From UBA10349 sp003485905 (GTDB lineage: Bacteria > Pseudomonadota > Gammaproteobacteria > Arenicellales > Arenicellaceae), in assembly GCA_943787185.1 (NCBI GenBank), contig CALSLL010000001.1:558001-622000 (forward strand): a DNA stretch of 64,000 nt, given 5' to 3'. Position numbers and translations under genes: made by a program. Under the pieces are notes generated by a model. The model was given only the letters and a program-made list of their open reading frames with translations. It was not told the DNA's origin and made no database searches. Positions 1 to 9,429 of this stretch are shown here, piece after piece (positions within the stretch are counted from its first letter, which is position 1; the number at the start of each line of letters is the position of its first letter).

Positions 1-1730
1 GCTTTTGCAATATTAATGAACTATTTGACGCCCACACTGAACAGGCTCGTCAAATCGAAGTGCTTCGCGGCCCTGGGACAGTGGCCACTGGCAGTAACGC
101 ACTAACCGGTGGGGTCAACGTACGCTTAGACACTAATTCGGATAGCGCAGTGAGCGTAGAAGTCGGGTCTAATGAATGGGTACGCGCCAAGGCGCGTTTT
201 TCCTCCAATACCGACAATGGACATTTAGCGGCTTTTCTCACCAGCACGCACGACGGCGGGTTTCGCGATAGCTCGGGATTCAACCAGCACAAATTTAGTC
301 TGCGCCACCAAAGGAACTGGAACGAAGGAACGCTCAACAGCGGCTTCACGATCGCTTATCTCGACCAGCAAACCGCGGGGTTCATAGTTGGGGAAAATAG
401 CTTTTTAAACAAACACCTCAGCCGAGAAAACCCAAACCCAGACGCATTTAGGGAATCACTGTCGATACGCGCCTGGAGCAGTTACCAGTTTCAAAGCAGC
501 AATGGACTTGAGTGGCTTATCACGCCATTCGCACGCTACACAGATATGGACTTCCTACTGCATTTTCTCCCAGGTACTCCACTGGAAAACAACCAACAAA
601 AGAGTGTTGGTATCCAAAATGCTATTAAGTGGCGGCCTTCGGATTCACTTACTATTAGCACTGGCGTAGACTTTGATATTGCCAAAGGCTTGCTTAGCGA
701 AATACAAGACAGCCCCACTCAAGGCTCGGCCTTCCTGCGAGCAACAATCCCCAGTGGAACGCACTACGACTACGCCGTCGATGCAATTAATATAGCCGGA
801 CACATTAGCGCCCAATGGCTACTAGGAGACACTTGGTCGCTGGCACTCGGAGGCAGAGTTGAATACCAAAACTACGATTACGATAACAAAATCATAGCTG
901 GACGAACTCGTGACGACGGTACGACTTGTGGTTTTGGCGGTTGTCGCTTCTCTCGCCCAGCTGATCGCTCAGACAATTACACTAATATTTCTCCACGAGC
1001 AGAATTAAGCAACGCATTGAGTGACAACAGTCGAATATTTGCAATAGCGAGCACATTTTCGAGGGCACCACAGGCGACCGAGCTATATCGATTACAACGA
1101 GAACAAACCATTGCCGATCTAGATTCAGAAAACACCAAAAGCCTTGAATTCGGATATCAATGGAAAACGGACTCCTTAAATATAGATGCCTCTATATGGG
1201 GCATGCGAAAATCCAACGTTATTTTGCGAGACAGTAACTTTTTCAATGTTGCAGATGGCAACACTAGCCACTATGGCATTGAAGGAGCTTTTGGGTTCAG
1301 CCCGGTTCAGGCAATAAATATCTCTGGTTCTCTTAACTTCGCACGCCACAAATATAGAAATAACGCGGGTGCAGGAACAGGCGCAAATATCGTAGGGAAT
1401 GAAATAGATACAGCACCCAGTTTTTTTGGCGACCTAAGGCTGTTATGGAATGCAACCGAGTCTGCTAGCATGGAACTGCAGGCCAGCAAAATGGGCAGCT
1501 ACTATCTTGAACCAAACAACCTTTTCGAATATTCAGGCCACACGGTCTATCACTTAAGGGGGCAATTGAAACTCGACCAAAATTGGCGGGCCTTCGGGCG
1601 GATCTTAAACCTAACAGATAGGCGCTACGCAGATCGTGCCGATTTCACGAGCTTTTCAGGGCAACGATATTTTCCAGGTGCACCTCGAACAATTTTTGTT
1701 GGACTTGAATGGCGAGAAACATCTGAATAG
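1..1730 (+). CDS. TonB-dependent receptor, 3' part (5' end outside window)
   Basis: The reading frame is open from base 3, so the gene begins before the window and the GTG at 60 is not its start. The first visible residues carry a plug-domain signature (IEVLRGPGTVATGSNALTGG), in which the VLRGP and SNALTGGVNV parts are typical of TonB-dependent outer-membrane receptors. About 575 residues remain. They are rich in alternating aromatic and polar strands as expected of the 22-strand barrel. The C-terminus has NLTDRRYADRADF and a G-Q-R-Y-F-P-G-x-P-R-x-I-F-V-G-L-E-W ending, a common receptor close. The protein would import a siderophore, a vitamin or another large ligand using TonB energy, but the substrate cannot be read from this part. 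There is a small Cys pair in an extracellular-loop-like stretch (CGFGGC). No operon partner is visible downstream, where the next gene is convergent. Confidence 0.9.
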   Translation, partial: FCNINELFDAHTEQARQIEVLRGPGTVATGSNALTGGVNVRLDTNSDSAVSVEVGSNEWVRAKARFSSNTDNGHLAAFLTSTHDGGFRDSSGFNQHKFSLRHQRNWNEGTLNSGFTIAYLDQQTAGFIVGENSFLNKHLSRENPNPDAFRESLSIRAWSSYQFQSSNGLEWLITPFARYTDMDFLLHFLPGTPLENNQQKSVGIQNAIKWRPSDSLTISTGVDFDIAKGLLSEIQDSPTQGSAFLRATIPSGTHYDYAVDAINIAGHISAQWLLGDTWSLALGGRVEYQNYDYDNKIIAGRTRDDGTTCGFGGCRFSRPADRSDNYTNISPRAELSNALSDNSRIFAIASTFSRAPQATELYRLQREQTIADLDSENTKSLEFGYQWKTDSLNIDASIWGMRKSNVILRDSNFFNVADGNTSHYGIEGAFGFSPVQAINISGSLNFARHKYRNNAGAGTGANIVGNEIDTAPSFFGDLRLLWNATESASMELQASKMGSYYLEPNNLFEYSGHTVYHLRGQLKLDQNWRAFGRILNLTDRRYADRADFTSFSGQRYFPGAPRTIFVGLEWRETSE

Positions 1731-1882
1731 CAGTAGCAGCCACAAGGAGAACAAAACGATATTCTTTAGCTAATACTTACGTATGGAAACAGCCGTACAA
1801 GTGTTCAGTAACTAACCCCAAACCACTTACCAAAAACACCTTCGGAATATTCACGCCCTGGTGCAGTGTTTTCTATAGCGCC

Positions 1883-2545
1883 TTACAAAGAGTCGTCTAT
1901 ATAAGGGTTGCTGTTGCCCTGAATTTCCGCAATTAGCTGATTGCGATAGATTTCGAAACTATCGGGCGGATCAGCTTGATTCCACTCAAGCATTCGCGCC
2001 CGTTGCGCAGCAAATAACTCCAAACCCATATCAGCGTATTGGCTACTCATATATAACATGGCCCGAGCCACATCCCCTCGACTCTCAAGGCTTGGCTCAA
2101 CCTCTCTTCTATTCTGGTCGATTTCAAAATCACAATCTTGAAACGCACTACGTTCACCACCGATTTCCGAATAAGGGAAACTACTTCGTGCAGAATTAAC
2201 TTCACTCATAGTGGGAAACAAATTGTGTAAATCTGCTTCGATCCGATTAAATATCTTACTGGTGTTCCTACATTGCTGTCTGGTTCCGCAATTGAGTGCT
2301 CGAGTAACCCACGACATAGGAAATACATGTTCGATATTCAAGCCGGGCTCGCGACCCTCAAATGGTCGTCGGCAATAAAGAGTCTCAGCATCACCTTGGT
2401 AAACAGAATCCCAAAACACTGATCGAGCCTGTTGATAGTCTTCGATTGGGCCGAAGTCTCTCACGTCATTTTTAGGTAAGTAGGCTAAAACAATCAGTAA
2501 ACCAATCAAAATTCCGGCGCTACGCAGTAGGTCGCTGCGTCTCAT
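1883..2545 (-). CDS. Secreted endonuclease I family nuclease
   Basis: This 220-residue protein belongs to the EndA/NucM (endonuclease I) family of periplasmic or secreted non-specific nucleases. An N-terminal hydrophobic segment (residues 9-22) is a signal peptide or anchor. The catalytic region has IEHVFPMSW (His73 is the likely general base of the beta-beta-alpha-metal fold), then EADLHNLFPT (about 103-112) and a later RGDVARAMLYM helix, all family hallmarks. Several Cys residues fit an exported, disulfide-bonded enzyme. Such enzymes degrade extracellular DNA and RNA for nutrients or clear DNA in the periplasm. It lies between the convergent receptor gene and a co-directional acyl-CoA synthetase gene, about 30 bp downstream of the latter, so the two could share a transcript, although no functional link is obvious. 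The family call is firm; the in vivo role is inferred. Confidence 0.88.
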   Translation of the reverse strand: MRRSDLLRSAGILIGLLIVLAYLPKNDVRDFGPIEDYQQARSVFWDSVYQGDAETLYCRRPFEGREPGLNIEHVFPMSWVTRALNCGTRQQCRNTSKIFNRIEADLHNLFPTMSEVNSARSSFPYSEIGGERSAFQDCDFEIDQNRREVEPSLESRGDVARAMLYMSSQYADMGLELFAAQRARMLEWNQADPPDSFEIYRNQLIAEIQGNSNPYIDDSL

Positions 2546-2575
2546 AATGTTGACCTCATGTGGCCATGAAGGCGG

Positions 2576-4423
2576 TCAAGAAAATACGCGGTGACCTTCA
2601 TACAAGCCCGCGATTTCTGTAGCGAAGTGCTCACTAACTTTGGGTCTTTTCAATTTTAGCGTTGGCGTTATTAAGCCATCCTCCGCAGTCCACTCCGTCA
2701 ATGCAGAATGAACCCGCCGTAATTGCGCGTAACCGGGAAACTCTTTTAAATTTTTCGCTAATTGAGCCAAGATTAATTCTTCAACCCTTTCATCGTTTAG
2801 ATCGATATCACCGGCCAAGCCATTAGTCTTACAGAAGACTTTCCAGGCTTGTGGCTCAAGCACCAATAGGGCTGATAAATAGGGTTTCCCTTCGCCCACG
2901 ATCATCACCTGACTCACCAGAGGATTCGACACTAGTGCTTGCTCCATATCAGCTGGTGGAACTTTCTCTCCATTTGCCAATACTAAAATATCTTTCAGGC
3001 GACCGATAATCTTCAGGTACCCGTCATCAAAACAAGCCTTATCGCCTGTTCTCAACCATCCATCATCAGTCATAGTACCTGCTGTCGCTTCTTCATTTTG
3101 CCAATACCCCAACATGATATTGTCACCACGAGTCAGCAATTCGTCATCATCACCTATGCAAACCTCAACCCCACGCAAAGGTAGCCCTATTGTATCCAAT
3201 CGATTGCCAGCCTCAGTATTCACAGATATAACTGGGCTTGACTCGGTCAGCCCGTAACCTTGAATTAGAGGTATGCCTATAGAGGCGAATAATTTAGCGA
3301 CATCATAGGGTAGTGGCGCACCACCAATAATAGCAAAACGTAATTTCCCTCCTGTTAGCTTGCGAATTTTTTCAGCAACTAATTTATCCAGCAATGGCCA
3401 GAGTATTAGAGAAGGAAACCAGTTAGTAATTTTCTGATCGTATTGAAACTTACGCCAACCAAGCTCTATTGTTTTCCGGAACAAGAATCTTTTTACTCTA
3501 GAGCTCTCGGAAACTGATTGCATTATTCGGCTATAAAACCTCTCAAACACTCGGGGTACTGAAATCAACGTTGTTGGCTGGTGAATCTGCAAATCTTCAA
3601 CAATAAACTTAATAGATCGATTATAAACTGCTCTGGCTCCAGCCATGATCCCGAGGTAATAGCCGATGGTGCGTTCAAACGTATGCGATAGCGGAAGAAA
3701 AGATAAAGCCACGTCGTCGGGGCGAACAGGCACGCTACGCAAAGCTGCGTAAGCATTACTAAGCATATTCTTATGCGACAGCATTACCCCTTTCGGCCGC
3801 CCTGTAGTACCCGAGGTATATACAATCGACGCGAGATCATCTGGGTCGGACATCCCTCTCTCCAAATGAGCCCCGACTTTAGGCAGCCATTCCTTGAGAA
3901 GATATACACTCTGAGGCAATACTGCTGTCGCTGACTCAACGACAACCGTTTTTAACCTGGCCAACGTCTCGTCACATTGTTCAATCTTTTGCCATATCTC
4001 TAATGAATCTGTAATTAGAACACTCGCGCCGCTGTGTTCCAGCAAATAGCTTGCGTTGTCAGGCCGGTCATCTACGTAAAGAGGAACAACGACCAACCCA
4101 AGCCGTAAACAAGCCTGATCACACGCAACCCAGTGGACACCATTCGAAATGTGTATTGCAACACGATCGCCCTTATCAAGGTTTAAATCACTAATTGCAA
4201 TCTGCCAGCGCTCTACTTCTGCCGCCATATCGGCCCAAGTGTAGTCAACCCATGATTCAGAAACTGAGTGATATTCAGTAAACGCGACACGATCCGCAGA
4301 ACGACGGACGCGTTCTCGAAACAGTTCATCGAGTGTTGCGGCGTGATCCATGGCGATAACGTCAAGATGCTGATTACCGCTAATCCCATCCTGAGGATAA
4401 ACAACCGCTTGATTTTCGTTCAT
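2576..4423 (-). CDS. AMP-forming long-chain acyl-CoA synthetase (FadD15-like)
   Basis: This is an ANL-superfamily adenylate-forming enzyme that activates a fatty acid to acyl-AMP and then to acyl-CoA in the cytoplasm. The ATP-binding P-loop is YTSGTTGRPKG (residues 202-212, start at 4423). The A5 motif is GYGLTESSP. The A7/A8 region reads DGWLRTGD, followed by GRLKDILVLANGEKVPP with the hinge after the Asp. At about 615 residues it matches the long-chain AMP-binding subgroup often annotated AMP-dependent synthetase/ligase or FadD15. I chose the ATG at 4423 over a TTG at 4492, which would add 23 atypical residues. No strong Shine-Dalgarno sequence is seen before it. The adenylate kinase gene is divergent, with about 240 bp between. 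The acyl chain specificity is not readable. Confidence 0.9.
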   Translation of the reverse strand: MNENQAVVYPQDGISGNQHLDVIAMDHAATLDELFRERVRRSADRVAFTEYHSVSESWVDYTWADMAAEVERWQIAISDLNLDKGDRVAIHISNGVHWVACDQACLRLGLVVVPLYVDDRPDNASYLLEHSGASVLITDSLEIWQKIEQCDETLARLKTVVVESATAVLPQSVYLLKEWLPKVGAHLERGMSDPDDLASIVYTSGTTGRPKGVMLSHKNMLSNAYAALRSVPVRPDDVALSFLPLSHTFERTIGYYLGIMAGARAVYNRSIKFIVEDLQIHQPTTLISVPRVFERFYSRIMQSVSESSRVKRFLFRKTIELGWRKFQYDQKITNWFPSLILWPLLDKLVAEKIRKLTGGKLRFAIIGGAPLPYDVAKLFASIGIPLIQGYGLTESSPVISVNTEAGNRLDTIGLPLRGVEVCIGDDDELLTRGDNIMLGYWQNEEATAGTMTDDGWLRTGDKACFDDGYLKIIGRLKDILVLANGEKVPPADMEQALVSNPLVSQVMIVGEGKPYLSALLVLEPQAWKVFCKTNGLAGDIDLNDERVEELILAQLAKNLKEFPGYAQLRRVHSALTEWTAEDGLITPTLKLKRPKVSEHFATEIAGLYEGHRVFS

Positions 4424-4664
4424 CTTAATAATCCGATGTGGTGGCAAAATAAGTATCTCATATGTCCTCGATCGCGGCGAAAGACTTATCAAATATTTAT
4501 GGATTGGCTACAAATAACGGGCGTATATGATAAAGTTCCCAGCCGCTTGGTAACATGTAACCAGCAATATAATACTAGGCACAAGTCCGTTAGCGTTTAG
4601 TGTTAGAACTCAAAAATAGCATTCAAAAAGCTACCGTAACTTCTTCATAACACTGCATCATATT

Positions 4665-5318
4665 ATGCGTTTAATACTATTAGGTGGGCCCGGCGCCGGT
4701 AAAGGGACACAAGCAGAATTCATTTCCAAAAATTTTGGTATACCGCAGATCTCTACCGGAGACATGCTTCGCGCTGCGGTGCGGGCAGGTACCGAGCTTG
4801 GGAAGCAAGCACAAGAAATTATGGATTCGGGTGGCCTGGTATCGGATGACATTATTATTGGTTTGATAAAAGAGCGCTTATCTCAGCAAGATTGTAACGA
4901 TGGTTACTTACTCGATGGCTTCCCGCGCACCATTCCGCAAGCAGATGCTATGAAGGAGAATGGAATAAGTGTTGACCATGTGATCGAAATCTCTGTAGAT
5001 GATGACGAAATCATTCGACGCATTAGTGGCCGCAGAGTGCATCCTGGCTCTGGGCGAACGTACCACATTGAGTTTAACCCACCTAAACTGAGTGACATTG
5101 ATGATGTGAGCGGAGAACCGCTCATTCAACGTGAAGACGATCAAGAAGCGACTATTCGAAAACGATTAAGCATCTACCACGATCAAACCGAACCATTAAT
5201 TCAATATTATTCGAATTGGACCGTTTCGGATGGCGTACAAACCCCGAAATATACCCAAATTAATGGTGTGGGATCTGTAAGCCAAATTCGAGAATCTATC
5301 GCTGCAGCACTGAGCTAG
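4665..5318 (+). CDS. adk: Adenylate kinase
   Basis: Adenylate kinase catalyses ATP + AMP = 2 ADP and balances cytoplasmic adenine nucleotides. The Walker A loop GGPGAGKGT (residues 7-15) sits at the N-terminus. The AMP-binding part has STGDMLRAAV, then the DGFPRT motif and the LID segment beginning GRRVHPGSGRTYH and running to about residue 160. The LID lacks the four Cys of zinc-type enzymes, as in most Gram-negative forms. At 217 residues it is close to the usual 214. The gene is preceded by about 240 bp shared with a divergent acyl-CoA synthetase and is followed by a convergent small gene, so it is probably monocistronic. Confidence 0.98.
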   Translation: MRLILLGGPGAGKGTQAEFISKNFGIPQISTGDMLRAAVRAGTELGKQAQEIMDSGGLVSDDIIIGLIKERLSQQDCNDGYLLDGFPRTIPQADAMKENGISVDHVIEISVDDDEIIRRISGRRVHPGSGRTYHIEFNPPKLSDIDDVSGEPLIQREDDQEATIRKRLSIYHDQTEPLIQYYSNWTVSDGVQTPKYTQINGVGSVSQIRESIAAALS

Positions 5319-5364
5319 CCCGCAAATACTGCCAGCCTAGAAAAAGCGCCCTGGAAGCTACGGT

Positions 5365-5664
5365 TTAGCTACTTCCACTTTTAGTCAAATAAGCGATGAT
5401 GGCATTCGACTCATACATCCACTGAGTCTGACCAGATATTTCAATTCGCAAGCAAGGTACCTGTTGCGATCCACCTTGCTTAACGAGTTCCTCGCGATAT
5501 TCAGAGTTTTGTAAAATATTTCTTAACTCTATATTCAGACCCATCGCGCCTATTGCATGCTCTACCTTTGCACAAAAGTAACAAAGGTGATGCATGTATA
5601 AAGCATGGTCTGCTAGTGCCGGTGCAGCTGTCGCGGCATTTGTTACCGGCAGATTTTCAGACAT
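5365..5664 (-). CDS. Glutaredoxin-like / GST N-domain thioredoxin-fold protein
   Basis: This small cytoplasmic thioredoxin-fold protein of 99 residues has a dithiol motif C28-Y-F-C31, the position of the glutaredoxin active site, followed by an alpha helix. The expected cis-proline loop is QVPCL (about 67-71), and a YESNAIIAYL segment matches the glutathione-binding Glu/Ser-x-x-Ile of glutaredoxins and GST N-terminal domains. It probably reduces protein or low-molecular disulfides using glutathione. The first 20 residues are Ala-rich and not part of the fold; there is no obvious hydrophobic signal core. It lies just downstream of, and in the same direction as, the FKBP gene, with about 20 bp between, so the two are likely co-transcribed. 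The substrate is unknown. Confidence 0.85.
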   Translation of the reverse strand: MSENLPVTNAATAAPALADHALYMHHLCYFCAKVEHAIGAMGLNIELRNILQNSEYREELVKQGGSQQVPCLRIEISGQTQWMYESNAIIAYLTKSGSS

Positions 5665-5685
5665 GATGGCAATTACTAGAGACGA

Positions 5686-6369
5686 CTAGCGAATTTCCAA
5701 AAGCTCAACGGTAAATATCAAAGCCTGGTTAGGGCCTATTGAGCCTGGTGCATTTGCTCCGTATGCCAGCTCTGGCGGAATATAAAATTCATACTTTGCA
5801 CCAGCCTTCATCAACAGCAGGCCTTCTTGCCAACCACGTATCACCCCGTTAAGTGGAAACTCAGCTGGTTCACCACGATCGTAGCTGCTATCAAATTTGG
5901 TTCCATCTATCAGAGTACCAGAGTAATGCACCACGACCGTGCTAGATGGTGTTGGAGCATCGCCTGAACCCTCTGTCTCTATCTTATATTGCAAGCCAGA
6001 ATCAGTGGTCATGACTCCTTCCTTACTTTTATTGCCAGCTAAATACGCATCACTTGCGGTTTGATTATTCTCACCCGCAAGTTGGGTCTCTTGTTGCACC
6101 TTTTGTTGGAACGCAACAAAACTTGCTTGCATCTCTTGTTCGGTCATTTGCAATTCTTGGCCAGCCAAAACGTCTACGATTGCCGCAACCATGGCATCGT
6201 GATCAACTTCGTCTGAAATCCCCTGCTGTACGAGGTTTTGAGCCATTTGATAACCAAATGTATAACCAAGTTTCTGTTTATCGGTTTCCATAGCTGCGGT
6301 GGCGGCCAAACTGTTGATAGTGAGGGCTGCCAACGCTATGGCACTATAAAATTTACGGGTATGCTTCAT
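5686..6369 (-). CDS. FKBP-type peptidyl-prolyl isomerase (FklB/Mip-like), exported
   Basis: This 227-residue protein accelerates cis-trans isomerisation of Xaa-Pro bonds in the periplasm. It begins with a signal peptide (hydrophobic core around residues 9-24, cleavage probably after an Ala-rich stretch). Next is the helical FKBP N-terminal dimerisation region, which contains KLGYTFGYQMAQNL, as in FkpA, FklB and Mip. The FKBP domain from about residue 120 has VVVHYSGTLIDGTKFDSS, GVIRGWQEGL and YIPPELAYG, which form the catalytic pocket. Its length and architecture are standard for Mip-like proteins. The downstream partner is a glutaredoxin-like gene about 20 bp away, which suggests a small folding/redox unit. 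Confidence 0.95.
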   Translation of the reverse strand: MKHTRKFYSAIALAALTINSLAATAAMETDKQKLGYTFGYQMAQNLVQQGISDEVDHDAMVAAIVDVLAGQELQMTEQEMQASFVAFQQKVQQETQLAGENNQTASDAYLAGNKSKEGVMTTDSGLQYKIETEGSGDAPTPSSTVVVHYSGTLIDGTKFDSSYDRGEPAEFPLNGVIRGWQEGLLLMKAGAKYEFYIPPELAYGANAPGSIGPNQALIFTVELLEIR

Positions 6370-6598
6370 TAACTTCTCCTGATAATTTGGCTATCCAAAT
6401 AGCTTTTGAATTTCTAGTAATTGTCGCGTGCTCAACTTCTGGCCGGACGTTAGCAAACGGTGTAATCGAAGGCCAGCGGAATCTAGTGAAAAAGTGGTAA
6501 GGACTAATATTTTTTCGGTAAGCCTATTAATTCACCCCATCGATACTGCTTTCGAATGTGGTTGCTGGCTAGCATGGTTGTCGTTAAAAAACAGTTTT

Positions 6599-7459
6599 TT
6601 ACTCTGGCATTGCCTCAACTAGAAGCTGCGGATCTACGCGACGTTTACCGATGTCCATGCGCCAATCTAAATGAGGTCCAGAAGCTCGGCCCGTAGCTCC
6701 GATCTCACCAATAACTTCTCCCTGCTCCACGCGCTGACCAACTTCTACATTTACAGCACTTAGATGCAAGAATGAAGATGATAGCCCGTGTCCGTGATCA
6801 ATCAGAATCAAACCGCCTGAAAAATATGTGTCAGGATTAGCAAAGGTAACGTAACCGCCCTGAGGCGCGTGCACCGGTGTACCTGTGGGTCGCGCAATAT
6901 CAACACCGTAATGAGGTCGGCCAGGCGTACCATTGTATACACGCTGAGAGCCATAAACGCCACTAATAGGCCCAGCTACTGGCCATTGCCAAGCGCCGAG
7001 AAAATCAAGATGAGGTCGATTTGTTCGCTTGGCTGCACCTATTTCACGGGCCTCTCGCTGAATACGCTCAATTTGGTCTGCCGGCGGATCAACCGTTCGC
7101 TGCGGTACGCCTTCTACTCTTTGAATATTATATTCTCGGGGTGCGATTTCAAGCGACCTAGATAACTGCTCACCACTGGGCAGAGTAATCTGCAACGGCA
7201 CCGTTGCTAATTCGTCTCGATGAAAACCAATCACAAACTGGCCAGCCTCAGAAACACGCACATCCTGCCCATCATAAGTAACTGTGCTTCCGGCAGACAC
7301 TTTACCAAGCACCAATCCACCCTGAACAAAATCACCTTGGATATCGATAGCCGCATGTTCGCTATTCTCACCCGCCGACTTAACTGGAGCAGAAATTACC
7401 GTACCAAGCACGATTGCAGCTCCAAGCAAGTGAATTATATTCTGTATCTGTATTTTCAT
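6599..7459 (-). CDS. Periplasmic M23 (LytM-type) peptidase with HLD variant motif
   Basis: This 286-residue protein has an N-terminal signal peptide, a middle beta-rich domain (about 40-105) and a C-terminal M23/LytM peptidase domain (about 160-286). Such domains cut peptidoglycan cross-bridges or activate amidases. The first zinc motif is intact: HYGVD gives His183 and Asp187. The HLSAV segment supplies His232. The last motif, usually H-x-H, reads GPHLDW here, so His263 is kept but the second His is Asp265. I believe HLDW variants recur in a proteobacterial M23 subgroup, so activity may persist, but this is a change at a metal-ligand position. The ATG overlaps the thrS stop by one base (TGATG), so translation is probably coupled to thrS. 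Confidence 0.9.
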   Translation of the reverse strand: MKIQIQNIIHLLGAAIVLGTVISAPVKSAGENSEHAAIDIQGDFVQGGLVLGKVSAGSTVTYDGQDVRVSEAGQFVIGFHRDELATVPLQITLPSGEQLSRSLEIAPREYNIQRVEGVPQRTVDPPADQIERIQREAREIGAAKRTNRPHLDFLGAWQWPVAGPISGVYGSQRVYNGTPGRPHYGVDIARPTGTPVHAPQGGYVTFANPDTYFSGGLILIDHGHGLSSSFLHLSAVNVEVGQRVEQGEVIGEIGATGRASGPHLDWRMDIGKRRVDPQLLVEAMPE

Positions 7460-9429
7460 CAGGCATCAGCTCCAACGTTTTGATCACTCGACTCAGCATT
7501 AGCAGGGGCAACACTTTTATAGCCAGGTATATTCTCCAAGGCCAGCTGCTCTAGAAACTCGTCTACTGCCAATACTTTTTGATGCTTGCTGCCAAAACGT
7601 CGAATAGCCAAGGTATTTTCGGCGGCCTCGCGCATTCCAATAGCCGCAATTATTGGTACTTTTTGCAGACTATGTTCCCGAACCTTATAGCTTATCTTCT
7701 CATTTCGAATATCAAGCTCAGCTCGAATTCCTGCAGCGGTCAATTGATGGAGAACCTCGGTAGCATAACCATCTGCATCTGAAACTATCGTGGCAATCAC
7801 AACTTGAATTGGTGATAACCAAAACGGTAACGCACCCGCATGTTGCTCAATTAAAATACCAATAAATCGTTCCAATGAGCCCAAAATGGCCCTATGCAGC
7901 ATTACCGGCACATGTTTATTGCCATCTTCACCAATGTATTCAGCGTCTAGTCTCCCAGGAGTCGAAAAATCAACCTGTATCGTTCCACATTGCCATACAC
8001 GACCAATACAATCACGGAGGGAAAATTCGATTTTTGGCCCATAAAATGCACCTTCACCAGGCTGCAAATCCCAATCCAGGTTTTTGGCATCCAGTGCCTC
8101 AGCCAACGCGGCTTCTGATCGATCCCAAACTTCGTCGCTTCCAACCCGCTTCTCGGGTCTAGTAGATAATTTGTACAACACCTCTTCAAAACCAAAGTCT
8201 TGATAGACGTCGTGTAAAAAGTTGATAAAACTAGCTACTTCGGACTGAATTTGACCTTCGGTACAAAAAATGTGCGCATCATCCTGCACAAATCCACGTA
8301 CACGCATAATACCGTGGAGAGCACCCGACATTTCATTTCTGTGGCAGGACCCAAACTCTGCTAATCGTAATGGTAATTCACGATAGCTTGTTAGCCCCTG
8401 GTTATATACCTGTACATGACAAGGGCAATTCATCGGCTTAACTGCATAGGTCCTCTCATCCACCTGCAAGCTAAACATATCATCGCCAAACTTATCCGCA
8501 TGACCAGATTTTTCCCACAAACTAAAATCGACCAGCTGGGGCGTATTTATCTCCTGATAACCATGCTCCTCTTGTTGATGACGCATGTATTGCTTCACTG
8601 ATTGGTAAATACTCCAACCTTTAGGGTGCCAAAAGACCATACCTGGGGCTTCTTCCTGCATGTGGAATAAGCCTAACTGCTTACCCAATAAACGGTGATC
8701 ACGTTTTTCGGCCTCTTCCAATTGCCGCAGATATTGTTTGAGTTGTTGGTCATTCGCCCAGGCTGTCCCATATATTCGTTGCAATTGGGCATTTTTCGCA
8801 TCCCCCCGCCAATAGGCACCCGCTAGTTTGGTCAATTTGAACGCGTGCCCTAACACACCTGTAGAGGGTAAATGTGGGCCCCGACACAGGTCGAGAAAAT
8901 CACCTTGGCGATAAACTGAAATCACTTCGTCCTTCGGCAAATCCCCAATTATCTCGGCTTTGTAGCTCTCACCTATGGATTCAAAATATTCAATAGCATC
9001 ATCTCGTTGCCATACTTCACGAACAATTTCCTCGTTACGTTTAACGATATCTTTCATTCGCACCTCGATTTTCTCGAAGTCTTCCTGGGTAAAAGGATCG
9101 TCACGAACAAAATCATAATAGAAGCCATTTTCAATTGCAGGTCCAATAGTCACCTGCGTTTCCGGAAAAAGCTCTTTTACTGCCTCAGCCAATACATGCG
9201 CAGCATCATGTCGAATTACTTCTAGGCCCTCATCCGTATCACGAGTAATCAGCTCAACCGTGCAATCAGTTTCAATTTCACGGGTAAGATCTTGAAGGTC
9301 ATCGTTGACCCGGATTGCTACGGACTTTTTTCGAAGGGAATTGCTAATTGACTCGGCTATTTTCAAGCCGGTTACCGGCGTATCAAATGATCGCGAACTA
9401 CCATCGGGAAATTGAATTTGAACTGTCAT
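7459..9429 (-). CDS. thrS: Threonyl-tRNA synthetase
   Basis: Class II aminoacyl-tRNA synthetase, 656 residues against a usual 640-ish, charging tRNA-Thr in the cytoplasm. The N-terminus is a TGS domain, followed by the editing domain with HDAAHVLAEAV and the late GPHLPSTG segment. The catalytic core carries MNCPCHVQVY (the zinc Cys in the motif 2 region), MRVRGFVQDDAHIFC and the C-terminal anticodon-binding domain beginning near LPFWLSPIQV. A 15-20 residue acidic/Ala-rich tail follows the usual end. In many proteobacteria thrS is followed by infC-rpmI-rplT; here an M23 peptidase gene follows with a one-base overlap, so that linkage is broken. Confidence 0.98.
   Translation of the reverse strand: MTVQIQFPDGSSRSFDTPVTGLKIAESISNSLRKKSVAIRVNDDLQDLTREIETDCTVELITRDTDEGLEVIRHDAAHVLAEAVKELFPETQVTIGPAIENGFYYDFVRDDPFTQEDFEKIEVRMKDIVKRNEEIVREVWQRDDAIEYFESIGESYKAEIIGDLPKDEVISVYRQGDFLDLCRGPHLPSTGVLGHAFKLTKLAGAYWRGDAKNAQLQRIYGTAWANDQQLKQYLRQLEEAEKRDHRLLGKQLGLFHMQEEAPGMVFWHPKGWSIYQSVKQYMRHQQEEHGYQEINTPQLVDFSLWEKSGHADKFGDDMFSLQVDERTYAVKPMNCPCHVQVYNQGLTSYRELPLRLAEFGSCHRNEMSGALHGIMRVRGFVQDDAHIFCTEGQIQSEVASFINFLHDVYQDFGFEEVLYKLSTRPEKRVGSDEVWDRSEAALAEALDAKNLDWDLQPGEGAFYGPKIEFSLRDCIGRVWQCGTIQVDFSTPGRLDAEYIGEDGNKHVPVMLHRAILGSLERFIGILIEQHAGALPFWLSPIQVVIATIVSDADGYATEVLHQLTAAGIRAELDIRNEKISYKVREHSLQKVPIIAAIGMREAAENTLAIRRFGSKHQKVLAVDEFLEQLALENIPGYKSVAPANAESSDQNVGADA

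Noticed and set aside
4268..4600. 110-codon open frame on the plus strand
   Set aside because: It lies opposite the acyl-CoA synthetase start and its leader, has no recognisable domain and no ribosome-binding site.
6428..6622. 64-codon plus-strand frame between the FKBP and M23 genes
   Set aside because: Sequence not protein-like and the frame runs into the end of the M23 gene on the other strand.
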